Positions 21,753 to 35,611 are shown, counted from the first letter of the stretch. The stretch is DNA of 64,000 bases from Pseudeuparius sepicola (GCA_963920635.1 OY987298.1:145798257-145862256), one strand, 5' to 3'. Translations and numbers: made by a program. The notes: a model not told the origin generated them from the letters alone.

Positions 21753-23311
21753 CGGGTGGCCCACCACGAAGTGCATCGATCTATATATGGAAAACTAAAA
21801 GTAGGAAAAATCTGAAAATTTGGCACCTCACCAATGCCGATGGGCGCTGCTCAACTAAAATATTTTGGTGAATCTGGCACTTCCGGTTATACCGGAAGTC
21901 GATATCAACTTTCTTATCTCAAATAGAACAGCCGGTATATTATTGCATTTTTGGATTCTAGGCATCATTTTGGAACAAAAACATGCAACATGTCCTGTGT
22001 CTAAATCCAACCGTTTTTGAGATATTTGCATTTTTCAGAAAAAAATTACAGGTGCAGAGCTAAAGTCAATTAGCAATTTATACGAGGAAACCGCGAAATT
22101 TCAAAACGAATTTTTGGCATCGTGTAACAGAAGCCCTGACCTAGTGTTCTCTGCTGAGAAATAAATCCGTTCTTATACAGGGTGTTCACAAAATATGAAT
22201 AAAAATTACATTCAAAATGTGCTTAAGTCTCGAAATTTTCAAATAGAAACCCCTATTTTTTTAATGCGATCTTATTCACCACTAAAAATGATGACAAATT
22301 TGTGTAAGTTTTCCTATACCTAAATGCAGTAATTTTCGATTAATTTACGAAAAACCCACTTTTCGCCCATAAAATGCGGGGTTTACTTAACTCTTGGAAA
22401 ATCATATTAGTCGTGGACGTTGAAAAGACAATCGCGGCTGAGGAAATGTTACTTGGTTTATAAATTATTGTCAAAAATAATGCCGGCGCGCTTAAATTAC
22501 ACAAACGAAAATTATTTAAATTTGTTTATTATCTACGGAGAATGCAACAAAGTAATATCAAGAACGTGCGATACATAACCTTCGTTTATGTAATTTAAGC
22601 GCGCCGGCATTATTGTTGACAAGTGTTGACAAGTGACATTTCCTCAGCCGCGATTGTCTTTTCAACGTCCACGGCTAATTTGATTTTCCAAGCGGCGAAA
22701 AGTGGGTTTTTCGAAAATTAATCGAAAATTACTGCATTTAGGTATAGGAAACCTCAGACAAAGTTGTCATCATTTTTAATGGTGAATAAGATCGAATTAA
22801 AAAAATGGGGGTTTCCATTTGAAAATTTCGAGATATAAGCACATTTTGAATGTAATTTTTATTCATATTTTGAATTTTTCATTTTTCATTTTTGAACTTA
22901 TTTCTCAGCAGAGATCACTAGGTCAGGGCTTCTGTTACACGATGCCAAAAATTCGTTTTGAAATTTCGCGGTTGCCTGGTATAAATTGCTAATTGACTTT
23001 AGGTCTGCACCTGTAATTTTTTTCGGAAAAATGCAAATATTTCAAAAACGGTTGGATTTAGACATAGGAGATGTTGCATGTTTTTGTTCCAAAATGATGC
23101 CTAGAATCCAAAAATGCAATAATATACAGGGTGGTCCATTTGAGATAAGTAAGTTGATATCGACTTCCGGTATAACCGGAAGTGCCAGATTCACCAAAAT
23201 ATTTTAGTTGAGCAGCGCCCATCGGCATTTGTGAGAGGCCAAATTTTCTGATTTTTCCTACCTTTTAGTTTTCCATATATAAATCGATGCAGTTCGTGGT
23301 GGGCCACCCTG
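21753..23311. mobile_element. Foldback element with CAGGGTGGCCCACC ends, copy 1
   Basis: Both ends carry GGTGGCCCACCACGAA (inverted), flanked by TA (21751-21752 and 23312-23313). The arms run about 700 bp and include CACTTCCGGTTATACCGGAA, itself a palindrome. The centre (about 22490-22620) holds AATGCCGGCGCGCTTAAATT and its inverse. A secondary TACAGGGTGTTCACAAAATA end is embedded in the left arm at 22177. A deletion derivative lies at 37258-38991. Confidence 0.85.
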
Positions 23312-23313
23312 TA

Positions 23314-24547
23314 TAATTTAGTTAATCCTCAGATAAGAGTATGAATTCTGTAAATCCCCATCTTTTATGAAAATATCCATATTATGGTGATATATGAAAG
23401 TAATATAACGAAATTTATTTTTTGACGTAGGTAGATATTTCAAAGTTTTTATTAGTATGTAATAATAAATAATAATTATTATAGATTATCGATTCCTATG
23501 ACAAAATGTTGCGCTTTAATCAGGTGATATGCGGAATATTAAAAAAACTCGATAATTTAATATTTACGTAATATATGATATTTATTGTAATTGTTAGGTA
23601 GGTAAGCATTTTGGGAGTGATATAGATAGATGATAGAATGGATAGACAAGGATTTTATTAAATAATATTCGGAAAGCTGATGACATCGACATCGCGCAAT
23701 TGTTTTGTATATAACTGAAAAATGTTGCAAACGTTGATAGTTTTAAACCTATGTACCTTTTTTATTATTTTTTAGTCTACCCTATCAATTTAAATCTTAT
23801 TATAGCAGTCGTTTTGTATTAATCATTCAATTCTTGTTTAATAATTGTTCACAGAATTATGTTTATTTACTTTTCTGAAATGCATTTGAAAATGTACATA
23901 TATAATTTTGTATTTAGACTACGGCGCAAATTTTAGAAGTTTTATTATTGACTTGTTCAGCTTTCGATTTGCGTGAAACTGCTAATTTAGTTCTGGATAG
24001 TTATGGAAAAAAATATTCTTGATTTCCGAAAATTTATTTGGGAACAGCAGTATGAATTTCTAGGTATGCCTATGTTTGGTAATTTTGTCCATTCAGTGCA
24101 AGTGCAAGAAGGCAAATATTTATAGTATCAGTAATTATTACTCGTTTGCAAAATTTAAAGGGAAATATATCAATCAGTTTCTGTATAGACTGCGAAAAAG
24201 TTTTTGAAATTTTTGTTCCCGGAGGCCCCGATAAAATTCTTTTAAAACTACTCGTATCTTATGAGAATATCATTTAATTCATGCGGGTAAATTTGGACTA
24301 AGCGAATATTTTTTGATTAACTTGTGTACCTAACTACTTACTTAATGTTTGGCAACAAATTGTTGAAACTATAGAACAACTTTGCATCAAATTTGATGAG
24401 TTTTATTTTTGAATTTTTGTTTTCCACATATAAAATGTACCTATTTAAAAGAAAGATTTGCGCAACAAAAGTCCGTATGGCTTATGGACAGTGAATTTAG
24501 CGAAAACAAACAAATCTTCAATTATTACAAAAAAATAATAGTTATTT
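23314..24547. other. AT-rich stretch without recognised genes
   Basis: No coding exon, RNA gene or structured repeat recognised. The segment ACTTTGCATCAAATTTGA at about 24382 recurs at about 28395 in similar context, so part of it belongs to a dispersed repeat. Confidence 0.4.
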
Positions 24548-24667
24548 ATGTACCAAGGCAGTGAAGTCCAACTTTTTATGACTCATGTGAAATTTAGTTG
24601 CCGAGGCCTCTGGCCGAGGCAAATAAACCACATGAGTCATAAAAAGAACTTCATTGCTGAGGTACAT
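24548..24667. mobile_element. 120-bp inverted-repeat MITE, copy 1
   Basis: ATGTACC...GGTACAT ends, with inner arms containing TTTTTATGACTCATGTG and its inverse around GCCGAGGCCTCTGGCCGAGG. Copy 2 is at 59817-59933. The next about 130 bases (to about 24795) are also shared between the two sites. Confidence 0.85.
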
Positions 24668-25011
24668 ACATATTATATATTTATTTTGAAATCGAAAAAA
24701 CTGTTTTATTAGGCAAAAAAATAATCATAAGGGATCAGCCGTCCACGAACCGACTACGCGCGGCGTTGCTTGACTTTGACGATTGCTCTACCTAGGTCAA
24801 GTATGACGAGACACGGCACTTTCTGACAGAAAATCCAAACTGCTGCCTGTTGTGCAGCCTCCATGTAAAATAGATTAATATTCAAACCTACTAAAATATT
24901 TATGTATACTGAAAGATTGAGCTGCTATTGGAGATTGTCAAAATCCCTTCGCGTTATAATTTATATTATTATAGTTGAGGAAAAGATTATTTTCATATCC
25001 TTCCAGGTATA

Positions 25012-26407
25012 CAGGGGGTCCTGAAATTAGCCTGCCATAATTTACCAGCGTGTTCTACGACCTAAAAAAATGAAAAAAGTTCCTATAAACATGGCCTTAA
25101 AAATTCCCCCTAATGGGGCTATAGCCCCGAAAAGGGGCAGTTTCACAAACGGTTTTTTCCAAATTTTTCCAGAACGAACAAAGGTAACATTCTGAAATTT
25201 GGTATGTGATGTACCTGTGAGATTTGACATTTGCCGGGGTAGCGATAGTTAGACATTTTTAATCATACGCGTCCTAAATGGGGGGCTAAGGGGTTAAAAA
25301 TACCCTAAATATTTTGTTGTGCTTTTCCCCCAAATTTATTGCGAAATTATAAAATTTCGTATTCTACGAAAAAATGATGCTCTTGTTGAACTTTGATAGC
25401 GTGCACCGTTTTCGAGTAAAATCGTATTGAAATTTTTTTGCAGAGGGCCATGAAAATGCGTATTAGAAATTAGCCTGCCATATTTTACCAGCGTGTTCTG
25501 CGACCCAAAAAAAATGAAAAAGTTCCGATAAACATGGCCTCAAAAGTGCCCCCTAAGAGGGCTATAGCTCCCGAAATGGACACTTTGGCAAACGGTTTTT
25601 CTAAATATTTCCAGAACGAGCAAAGATAAAATTCTGAAATTTGGTATGTGACATACCTGGGAGAATAAACCATGAAAAAGCGCAGAGAAAATTTTGGGAT
25701 ATTTTTAACCCCTTGACCCTCCTTATTTGGGACGCCTATGATGAAGAATGTCAAGCTCTCTCTACCTCGGTAAACGTCAAATCTCACAGATATATCACAC
25801 ACCAAATTTCATAATTTTATCTTTGTTCGTTCTGGAAATATTTAGAAAAAACCGTTTGCCAAAGTGCGTCCATTTCGGGGGCTATTATAGCCCTCTTAGG
25901 GGCCATGTTTATAGGAACTTTTTTCACTTTTTTGTATCAAAAAACGTGGTGGTAGATTATGGCAGGCTAATTTCTAATAGGCATTTTCATGGCACTCTGC
26001 AAAAAATTTTCAAAACGAGTTTACTCGAAAACGATGCATGCTATCGAAGTTCAACAAGAGCACCTTTTCTTCGTAGAATACCTTCAACTTTCATAATTTT
26101 GCAATAAATCTGGAAAAAAGTATACAAAAAAAATTGGGGTAATTTTAACTCCTGAATCCCCCCATTTGGGACGCCTATGATTAGGAATGTCTAACTATCT
26201 CACAGGAAATCACATACCAAATTTCAGAATTTTATCTTTGTTCGTTCTGGAAATATTTATAGAAACCCGTTTGTGAAACTGCCCCTTTCGGGGGCTATAG
26301 CTCCATTAGGGGGCATTTTTGAGGCCATGTTTATAGGAACTTTTTTCATTTTTTTAGGTCGTAGAACATACTGGTAAATTATGGCAGGCTAATTTCGGGA
26401 CACCCTG
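25012..26407. mobile_element. Foldback element with TA-flanked CAGGGGGTCC ends
   Basis: Starts CAGGGGGTCCTGAAATTAGC and ends GGGACACCCTG, with TA on each side. The arms of about 690 bp contain ATTAGCCTGCCATAATTTAC and AAAGTTCCTATAAACATGGC. An inner inverted pair of the same motifs (25469 and 25965) makes it a palindrome within a palindrome. Open frames here follow from the repeated sequence. Confidence 0.85.
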
Positions 26408-26835
26408 TATAAAACAAGCCCCTGAAATATTTTATTCAAAATTTAACTGGGCTACAATGCCTACAATCACATAAACCAATTATCGATTCAGAGCTAGGTA
26501 GTTCTAAAAAGAACAAGGTTAGATGAGATAATTTTGCCCCCCCCTAAAATATTTTCTATGGGCGCCCTTGCTTCACTGCCGATTTCAAGAAAAAACAATT
26601 TAGTAGACATTTTAAAATTGGCATGATATTAAAAAATAAATAAGAACTGTTTCCTTCAGCCTTATTCGAAATTTTACAAAATAAAGACATTCTTTTAAAA
26701 ATATGGCAAATTTGACAGTTAAAGGAAACCACCTGTTTGCTTTTGAGTTTTCATTTGGCATCACTCATCAAGCAGTATGATATGAACGTCACTTTTCTCA
26801 GATTGACATTTATCCACTAATAGTTATTTTTGTTA

Positions 26836-26925
26836 AAAGTACCTAAAATTAAGTTTTTCAGGACGAATCATTGCTGTTGAATAGCAGATGAGTCCTGAAA
26901 ACCTTCATTTAGGTACGTGTAACAA
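26836..26925. repeat. Short imperfect hairpin
   Basis: GTACCTAAAATTAAG with TTTTCAGGAC is mirrored by GTCCTGAAAA and CATTTAGGTAC. It lies just upstream of the 26933-27199 MITE. Confidence 0.55.
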
Positions 26926-26932
26926 ACACTAT

Positions 26933-27199
26933 TTTTTGTCATACGCTCCCAAAATTTTGTTAGGTATACGCTTTTTACAATTTTTCAGAACGCTTAATAA
27001 ATTTGCAAATTTTCCATAATTTTTGAAATCATAATGTTCGAAAAAGTTGGCTTAGAAATTGATATCGTAGCAACAAGTTTGTTTATTTGATCATTTTGTC
27101 ATGCCATTCATTCATTTAAGGACTAGGCCGAAAAAGAAGCATTTTACGGACTTAAATGAGTCCGTAAAATAGCTATTTTTGGGAGCGTATGTCAAAAAG
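26933..27199. mobile_element. MITE with TTTTTGTCATACGCTCCC ends
   Basis: The terminal inverted repeat of about 20 bp pairs 26933-26952 with 27178-27199 (GGGAGCGTATGTCAAAAA). An internal hairpin ATTTTACGGACT/AGTCCGTAAAAT occurs at 27142-27170. Confidence 0.7.
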
Positions 27200-29296
27200 A
27201 ATATTTTTTGTCTAATTTTACTGCTTTTTTAACCTTTCCAAGGCAATGCCAGATACATTCTAACCTAGATTTTTCTCATTGAAATTTACCAAGACTCGTA
27301 TAACAGCACGTCAATGCTTTGCAATAAAACATTCAATTTAAACCACATATTCTCATGTAGTACAGTTTTATAAAACAATTACTTCTGTGGCTTGTAAGAA
27401 TAATGTTATAAATTCGAAATTTTTTCTTCTATCTGAAAATCGGTCTTTCATGAAAAATTATGAAAGCTTGGAAGGGCCACTTTTTTGATATTGTTAGAAT
27501 TTTCATCTAGGGTTAGAACCAATTTCGAGTGGGGAGTTCTTCTATCAACAAATCCTCTTCTTCCTTCTATCTCTAGAACAAATTATCAAAATCTCGGAAC
27601 AGGCTAGTTTTTCTCTGTAATGAAATTTTCAACTATCCTCGGTAAACCACATAATACATTTTCCGCTGAACTGAACGGATGTTGAAGTTTGTGGAAATTT
27701 TCCAACAGCGCTTCTGCCTTCATGGAAACTCCGCCACCTCTGACCTTTCGAAATCGATTTCCCGATTTCCGCTAATCGGAAAATTACCGGGTGGCCTCCT
27801 ATGGAAGGGCACAGGCCAGAAAATAGTATGAAAAGAAAATTTTAAACAATAATGAGTCACAGTTTCAAAAAATTCTACTACAACTCAAAATGCAACAAGG
27901 TTTCCTAATAAAATTACTTAGAACAACAAGCAAGATGGAAATTTAAAACTTTATGCACGGCCGGCTTAAATTTTCATCCGGTGCTATGCGCTTTTGTCAA
28001 GCCTCTCAGGAATAGGTATAATAATAATAATATACAGTGTGTCACACATATAAATTCCGCATCACATGGCTTTTTTTTAGTATTTGATTAAAGTAAATTT
28101 GTTTGATGTGCCTAAAAAAATGATGGCAAATATCGTGGTCAAGAGCAATTACGTCATTTTCTTTTTACTACGTTTACTGTCTGTATTTATGCATTGCCAT
28201 TCAATATAGTTTTAAACCTACTATCCCTTTCTCTCTTAGTTTTTCTGTGTTAGCGTCAATCGCCATTGGAAAAATATTTTTTTAAATTAATGGCCCATGG
28301 TTTTACGTTATCTTTTGTTATATGAGTGTGTAGAGGGTTTTCTGACTTCACAAAATAGAAAATATGTTTTGGAGAGAACTATCTAAACTTCATAAACTTT
28401 GCATCAAATTTGACGAATTTTAAGTAGGGAACTTTTCATTTTCGTAAAAAGTGGGTGTTTAAAATAACATTTAACAATGATTTAATGTAGGCTTACTAAA
28501 ATTCATTTTACTGAAATAGGTACTCATAACATGTTGTTTAGAAAAAAAAAAAAAATAAGAGTATTTTTTAGAGGTCTGATATCTTCTAAACAAAATTTTC
28601 AAAATTTTGAGAAATAATGCCATTTTCGGTTTTTTTTTTCAAGAAATGTCAAATTTGGATAAAGAAAATCACGTGTTAGCTGTTGAGCACGTCATTTGGT
28701 CTAAGACTCAACGCATGCAAAATTTCGCCATAAAGTGTGATGTTCGATTGCTGTTGCCAATAAAATTTATGTTTTTTTAGATAGATGTTTTTATATTATA
28801 TTCGTTGTAATTTTCCATGACGGCCTACAAAAGTCAAAAGTTCCAAATAATAGCATTAAAATAATTACCTATTGCAAAGAAAATACTTTTCCGAAAGCAG
28901 TTCCGTGGAACAAAAACAACAATGTGCACAAATAAAATAATATAATTCGACAATAATTAGAAGATACAAACGTTTCGTTTGTGTCAAATGGAAAATCCTG
29001 CTGTTTGCATCTTCATCAATTTGCAAGTAATTAACCTGTCGTTTATACCTACCAGCATTAATTTCTATTATGTTTTTAAATGAGGGCGATAAAAAAGTTC
29101 CATTTGAGTTTCACCTAATATGTTTCTCATGGGAGTATTAGGGTAATTTTCAATACCGCAATCGATTTTTATTTATAATAAGTATATAATTTACATATTG
29201 TTGAATTAAATTCCGGTAAAACCTAAGGCTTTGACCTACAATAGTATAACATGAATGGGTATTTGGTATTTACACAAGACACTATTTAGATTTATA
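27200..29296. other. AT-rich stretch without recognised genes
   Basis: No coding exon recognised. Contents include a segment similar to 24382 at about 28395, poly(A)/poly(T) runs, and TATACAGTGTGTCACACATA at about 28031, which resembles the CAGGGTG family end. Confidence 0.4.
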
Positions 29297-29505
29297 TAGG
29301 GTGTCTCAATTTTAACTTAATAATTTTATATATCAGCCGCAAGAAAAAATGTTTTTAATGATTTTTTTATAGGCTCACAAAGGTAAATAAGGGAGCTACA
29401 ATAGGTTGAAGGTGCAAATTCAAAAACCCATTTCGTGATGTAAATTCCAGAGGTTTTCAATAAAATTTCTTATGTCGTTTCGGAGGCTTTTTTCTGAACA
29501 CCCTG
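29297..29505. mobile_element. Short MITE with TAGGGTGTC and ACACCCTG ends
   Basis: Starts TAGGGTGTCTCAATTTTAAC and ends GAACACCCTG before TA. The ends match the CAGGGTG family; the interior shows no arms. Confidence 0.4.
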
Positions 29506-30055
29506 TATTGTCGATCATCCTTTAAAATTATTCTGAAACTGATCCTGTACAAACGAACAAATCGCATAGCCTTCCTAAAGGTTGTTGTTGTCAAAATACA
29601 GTAAGTACTTACGTAGGTAAGCTTATTTTGAATTAGCACCACATCACAACGTCAGTGGAAATATTTCGAGTAATAAAAAAACAATAATAATCATTATCAA
29701 TTATCATTCGAATAAGAGTAACAAATGAAAAGAAAATAATTCAAAAATCACCATTAATTTAGAACCTATACAGAAAATATGAGGGGGTATTTCAATTCCT
29801 CCTAACAGTGTTCAAAAGTGTATAGGTATAAAAAACCTTTTATCAGTAATCGTAAAAAATAGCAAAAATGAAAAGTTTTTTTTAATCTCAGCAACCTGTG
29901 GAGATTTCTTAAGTTTCTCTATAAATTAGGCTGCGATGGCACAACTTTGCCTCCTTTTTTCCCGACTTCGTATCTCTTATAGTTTCCAAATCCCCAAGCT
30001 CTAGATAGGCTTTAGGCTGTGGATATTGTTCAATTTTTATAACAAGTCCTTACTA

Positions 30056-30421
30056 TACTAAAATAGAGCAACTCTTACGCCTGGCGTAAACAAGAGCACG
30101 TGCGTTCGTTGAGATATTCGCCAGGGCCGCACTGAGGCACGCCCTGTATTTAATTTTAGTTTTACAATTGTTTACATCAAAATATTTCGGAAAAAAATTA
30201 TTGGCCTAATTAAAATGGTTCAAAACATCGATAAAATTATTTGTGGCAGTGTCTAAATAGCTGAAAACAACAAGATAAAACCGCGTAACTACACTTTTGC
30301 GATCGAGTACGTCCCTGTTACCGAGTCGGGTGAAATTTTATAGCCTACCGACCAATTGCAGAACGTCATTGAACACGAGGTTTTATTCACGCCAGGCGTA
30401 AGGATTGCTTGATATTTTAGT
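30056..30421. mobile_element. MITE with TACTAAAATAGAG ends, copy 2
   Basis: Inverted copy of the element at 19178-19535, sharing CAACTCTTACGCCTG, GTGGCAGTGTCTAAATAGCT and the AAAACATCGATAAAATTATT segment. The two copies lie 10.5 kb apart in opposite orientation. Confidence 0.85.
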
Positions 30422-30635
30422 TTTTATAGGACTGTCAACTGGTAATTTCGTCGTTCTAAGTTGGCATCAATGTAGGTGAAAATGCGACCGCGTCCTAAAT
30501 TCAGGTCAGTAACGAGCCCGTTTACACGCCCCTAATATTTTGAAAATTTACCTAAATAATAGGTATTAGTTATTAATTCAATTTTGTTGGTTGGAGTATC
30601 GTCTTAGTACGTAAGAAAACTAATATTTCATTCTT

Positions 30636-30674
30636 GTCGACGTTTCGACCTATTTATTTGGTCTTCATCAGGAC
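30636..30674 (-). ncRNA. Hammerhead-ribozyme-like motif, left Penelope copy
   Basis: On the minus strand CTGATGA, a GACC...GGTC stem-loop, then GAAACGTCGAC. It is identical in core to the motif at 35612-35650, at the 3' end of the minus-strand element. Confidence 0.55.
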
Positions 30675-31358
30675 ACTACAATTTTTGAATAAATAATTAT
30701 TAAAAGTTGTCAAGGATACATAGTGACATAAATGAACACAGTAAACAAGTAAAATTTTTGTACTTTAACAAACAAAAAAACTATAATAGTACTCCTACAG
30801 TTATAACAGTTTAAAATTAAGGGAAAAATTCCTCCCCTTTTAATTATACCAGATACTTACACGTAAAAGTAGATTTCTTCTGTCGATAAAAACAATTTCA
30901 CTGGATAGATCTAGATATAGCTTAGTGTTAAATTTCGAAAATTTCAAAAACATAAATAATAGAATTTTTTTTCCTTTTTGAGAGGAAGAATGCTGCAAAC
31001 ACATAGAAGGCTGAACACTTCTGGAATTAAACCGAGATCAGTAGGTCTGTTTTTTATTTTTTTTATAATAAATAAACGTGCAAAAAACCGATTCTTCCAC
31101 ATTTTTCTTTTGGTTGACTACAGGGTGCTTGGTACTATCGTATGAGGTTGGTAAACCTAATAAATAAATAATTGATTGTTCTAAATGTTGAATTATTTGT
31201 TTGTTATTTTTTTGATTAGATTAAAGTAGGCCGTACTAAGACCCTCTGTATCTTGTTTTTTGTTGACACTTGTAGGGTGTTTCATTATGTGAATCATCTC
31301 TCTAATAATTCGTTTTTTGTAATTCTTCTCTTTTCCCACTATTTTTTTGTTATCAAAA

Positions 31359-33159
31359 TTAAAAGTGTAATTTTTGTAAAGAATGTTCAGCTAACGCTGT
31401 TTTATTTTGTCGTGTATTTGACAAATTTATTGGTTTCACACTTCTTTTATGTTCGGTTATCCTAATATCCAAATACCTTCCTGTCTGTCCAATATATACA
31501 CCATCACAATCGTTGCAAGGTATCTTATAAACAACATTACTTTCAAGATCCATTGGTGTTTTTGTCTTTAGTCTAGAATAATATTTATTTCTTGTGTTCT
31601 CACTCTTAAAGGCTATGTCGAGACTTTCATCTCTAAATATTTTACCTACCCTCTCTGAAAGGCCATTTACGTATGGGATTTTAAAATACTTTTTAGATTG
31701 GGCAATACCATTATCATTATTAGATCTGGGTGTTATGTTATCATCATCATGTTAGGTTTTTTGGTTAGAATTTTATTTATTAATTTGTCAATGTAGTTTT
31801 TTTTAAGTAGTGTTTGAATATAATTTAAGTTTTTTTTATGGAAACTAGGATGTGAAAGTCTTAGGGCTCTATTTTTTAAATTATTAATTATGTTTATTTT
31901 CTGTGTATACGCATGTTGGGAATGGTAATTAAGGCATCTTTCAGAGAAGGTCGGTTTATGGTACCAATCAGTGATAATAACATTCTCAGTGTTTCTTATG
32001 AGTTTAATATCTAAGAATGGGATGCTACTGTTATTTTCTTTTTCTAGTGTGAACTGTAATTTTGGGTGAAAGCCATTGAAAATGTCAAGGACTAAGTTGA
32101 ACGCGTCAGAAGGAATGCATGTGACAATGTCGTCAACATAGCGCTTAAAAAAGGGTAGATTAAAAGGTAGTTGGTTAATGCATTTTGTCTGCAACTCACC
32201 CATAACTATATCCGAGCAGATCGGGGAAAGGCAATTGCCCATTCCCAAGCCAAAAACTTGATTATAGAATTTGCCATCATAGTTGAAAAAAACTGTTATT
32301 AAAGACAAATCTTAACAATTCGATAAATTGTTCATATATGAGTATTTGCAATTATCTTCAATGAGAGACCATTTCTGTTCTACAATTTCTATTATAAGGT
32401 CGGTGGGAATATTAGTGAATAACGAGATGACGTCTAAGGAAACGAGAACATAACCGTCAGGAATTATTACATTATTTAAACATTGTACAACATCAAAGGA
32501 ATCTTTCGTGTAGTATTCATTTTTGGTAAAGGCGAATTTTAGTATCGTTGCCAGATGTTTTGACAGTTGGTAAGTTGGTGATCCCACAAAACTCACTATA
32601 GGTCTCAGCGGTATATTGGGCTTGTGGATCTTTGGAAGAAGGTAAAGTTTAGGAAAAACTCCATTTTTACATTTAATTTTCTCAGCTTCAATTTTATCTA
32701 AAGTGTTTGAACAGACCAAAGAGTCGATTAGTTTATTGAGTTTATTTTGAGTTGTTTTTGTGGGGACTTTCGGTACTTCTTTATAGGTATTTTTAGTATT
32801 TTTTAAATAATCGTCTTTTTCCATTACTACCGTTGTGTTACCCTTGTCGGCCTTGGTAATTATGACATCTTTATGGTTTTTTAAAAATTGTATTGTTGAT
32901 TTTTCAATCTTTTCATAAATAGTAGAGGAGTTAATGTTGATTTTTATATATATATATTTTTTTTGGAGTTAGTATAGTTGGTAATAGCATTAATAACGAT
33001 GTTTCTCTTCTCAGTCCTGATGTCTTCTTCATAATTTTGAAGTATATACTCTGCGTCTGTTATTAAATTCTCCATTGGAAAATGGGTTGTTAACTTAACC
33101 AAACATGAAATTCCAACACATGTTTCTAGATTCTGCAGTCTCGGTGAGAAGTTCAACAT
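31359..33159 (-). pseudogene. Penelope-like RT/GIY-YIG polyprotein, minus copy
   Basis: Broken retroelement polyprotein in at least four pieces. The N-terminal piece (33159-32944) has MENLITDAEYILQNYEEDIR. RT fingers and palm are at 32824-32312 (PKIHKPNIPLRPIVSFVGSP, VLVSLDVISLFTNIP), and the rest of the palm with the catalytic KRYVDDIV is at 32308-31733. The start of the GIY-YIG nuclease (VVYKIPCNDCDGVYIGQTGR) is at 31553-31359, then a stop. A small deletion joins the two RT pieces out of frame near 32310. The YVDD box is intact here, unlike in the plus copy. Frames are AT-rich like the surrounding DNA. Confidence 0.88.
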
Positions 33160-33184
33160 ACCTTACACCGTAGACAATTTTCCA

Positions 33185-35255
33185 ATGGAGAATTTAATAA
33201 CAGACGTGAGTTATATACTTCAAAATTATGAAGAAGACATCAGGACTGAGAAGAGAAACATCGTTATTAATGCTATTACCAACTATACTAACTCCAAAAA
33301 AAAAACAAAAAAAAAAATAAAAATCCACATTAACTCCTCTACTATTTATGAAAAGATTGAAAAATCAACAATACAATTTTTAAAAAACCATAAAGATGTC
33401 ATAATTACCAAGGCCGACAAGGGTAACACAACGGTAGTAATGGAAAAAGACGATTATTTAAAAAAAGCCTATGAATTAATACAAGATAAAAATACCTATA
33501 AAGAAGTACCGAAAGACCCCACAAAACAACTCAAAATAAACTCAATAAACTAATCGACTCTTTGGTCTGTTCAAACACTTAAATAAAATTGAAGCTGAGA
33601 AAATTAAATGTAAAAATGGAGTTTTTCCTAAACTTTACCTTCTTCCAAAGATCCACAAGCCCAATATACCGCTGAGACCCATAGTGAGTTTTGTGGGATC
33701 ACCAACTTACCAACTGTCAAAACATCTGGCAACGATACTAAAATTCGCCTTTACCAAAAATGAATACTACACGAAAGATTCCTTTGATGTTGTACAATGT
33801 TTAAATAATGTAATAATTCCTGACGGTTATGTTCTCGTTTCCTTAGATGTCATCTCGTTATTCACTAATATTCCCACCGACCTTATAATAGAAATTGTAG
33901 AACAGAAATGGTCTCTCATTGAAGATAATTGCAAATACTCATATGAACAATTTATCGAATTGTTAAGATTTGTCTTTAATAACAGTTTTTTCAACTATGA
34001 TGGCAAATTCTATAATCAAGTTTTTGGTTTGGGAATGGGCAATTGCCTTTCCCCGATCTGCTCGGATATAGTTATGGGTGAGTTGCAGACAAAATGCATT
34101 AACCAACTACCTTTTAATCTACCCTTTTTTAAGCGCTATGTTGGCGACATTGTCACATGCATTCCTTCTGACGCGTTCAACTTAGTCCTTGACATTTTCA
34201 ATGGCTTTCACCCAAAATTACAGTTCACACTAGAAAAAGAAAATAACAATAGCATCCCATTCTTAGATATTAAACTCATAAGAAACACTGAGAATGTTAT
34301 TATCACTGATTGGTACCATAAACCGACCTTCTCTGAAAGATGCCTTAATTACCATTCCCAACATGCGTATACACAGAAAATAAACATAATTAATAATTTA
34401 AAAAAATAGAGCCCTAAGACTTTCACATCCTAGTTTCCATAAAAATAACTTAAATTATATTCAAACACTACTTAAAAAAAACTACCCTGACAAATTAATA
34501 AATAAAATTCTAACCAAAAAACCTAACATGATGATGATAACATAACACCGAGATCTAATAATGATAATGGTATTGCCCAATCTAAAAAGTATTTTAAAAT
34601 CCCATACGTAAATGGCCTTTCAGAGAGGGTAGGTAAAATATTTAGAGATGAAAGTCTCGACATAGTCTTTAAGAGTGAGAACACAAGAAATAAATATTAT
34701 TCTAGACTAAAGACAAAAACACCAATGGATCTTGAAAGTAATGTTGTTTATAAGATACCTTGCAACGATTGTGATGGTGTATATATTGGACAGACAGGAA
34801 GGTATTTGGATATTAGGATAACCGAACGTAAAAGAAGTGTGAAACCAATAAATTTGTCAAATACACGACAAAATAAAACAGCGTTAGCTGAACATTCTTT
34901 AAAAAAATTACACTCTTTTAATTTTGATAACAAAACAATAGTGGGAAAAGAGAAGAATTACAAAAAACGAATTATTAGAGAGATGATTCACATAAAGAAA
35001 CACCCTACAAGTGTCAACAAAAAACAAGATACAGAGGGTCTTAGTACGGCTTACTTTAATCTAATCAAAAAAAATAACAAACAAATAATTCAACATTTAG
35101 AACAATCAATTATTTATTTATTAGGTTTACCAACCTCATACGATAGTACCAAGCACCCTGTAGTCAACCAAAAGAAAAATGTGAAAGAATCGGTTTTTTG
35201 CACGTTTATTTATTATAAAAAAAATAAAAAAACAGACCTACTGATATCGGTTTAA
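33185..35255 (+). pseudogene. Penelope-like RT/GIY-YIG polyprotein, plus copy
   Basis: Nearly identical inverted partner of the minus copy, also broken. The N-terminal piece (33185-33553) includes IITKADKGNTTVVMEKDDYL. After a frameshift the RT palm follows at 33684-34409 (LDVISLFTNIP, FGLGMGNCLSPICSD). The catalytic box reads KRYVGDIV because of GGC at 34143-34145, so one catalytic Asp is Gly. A stop then ends the RT frame, and the GIY-YIG endonuclease domain resumes at 34725-35255 (DGVYIGQTGRYLDIRITE), longer than in the minus copy. A first exon or upstream region was not seen; the 5' side is cut off at the head-to-head junction. Confidence 0.88.
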
Positions 35256-35611
35256 TCCCAGAAGTGTTCAGCCTTCTATGTGTTTGCAGCATTCTTCCTC
35301 TCAAAAAGGAAAAAAATTTCTATTATTTATGTTTTTGAAATTTTCGAAATTTAACATTAAGCTATATCTAGATCTATCCCGTGAAATTGTTTTTATCGAC
35401 AGAAGAAATCTACTTTTATGTGTAAGTATCTGGTATAATTAAAAGGGGAGGAAAATTTTTCTCTTAATTTTAAACTGTTTTAACTGTAGGAGTACTATTG
35501 TAGTTTTTTTGTTTGTTAAAGTACAAAAATTTTACTTGTTTACTGTGTTCATTTATGTCACTATGTATATCCTTGACAACTTTTAATAATTATTTATTCA
35601 AAAATTGTAGT

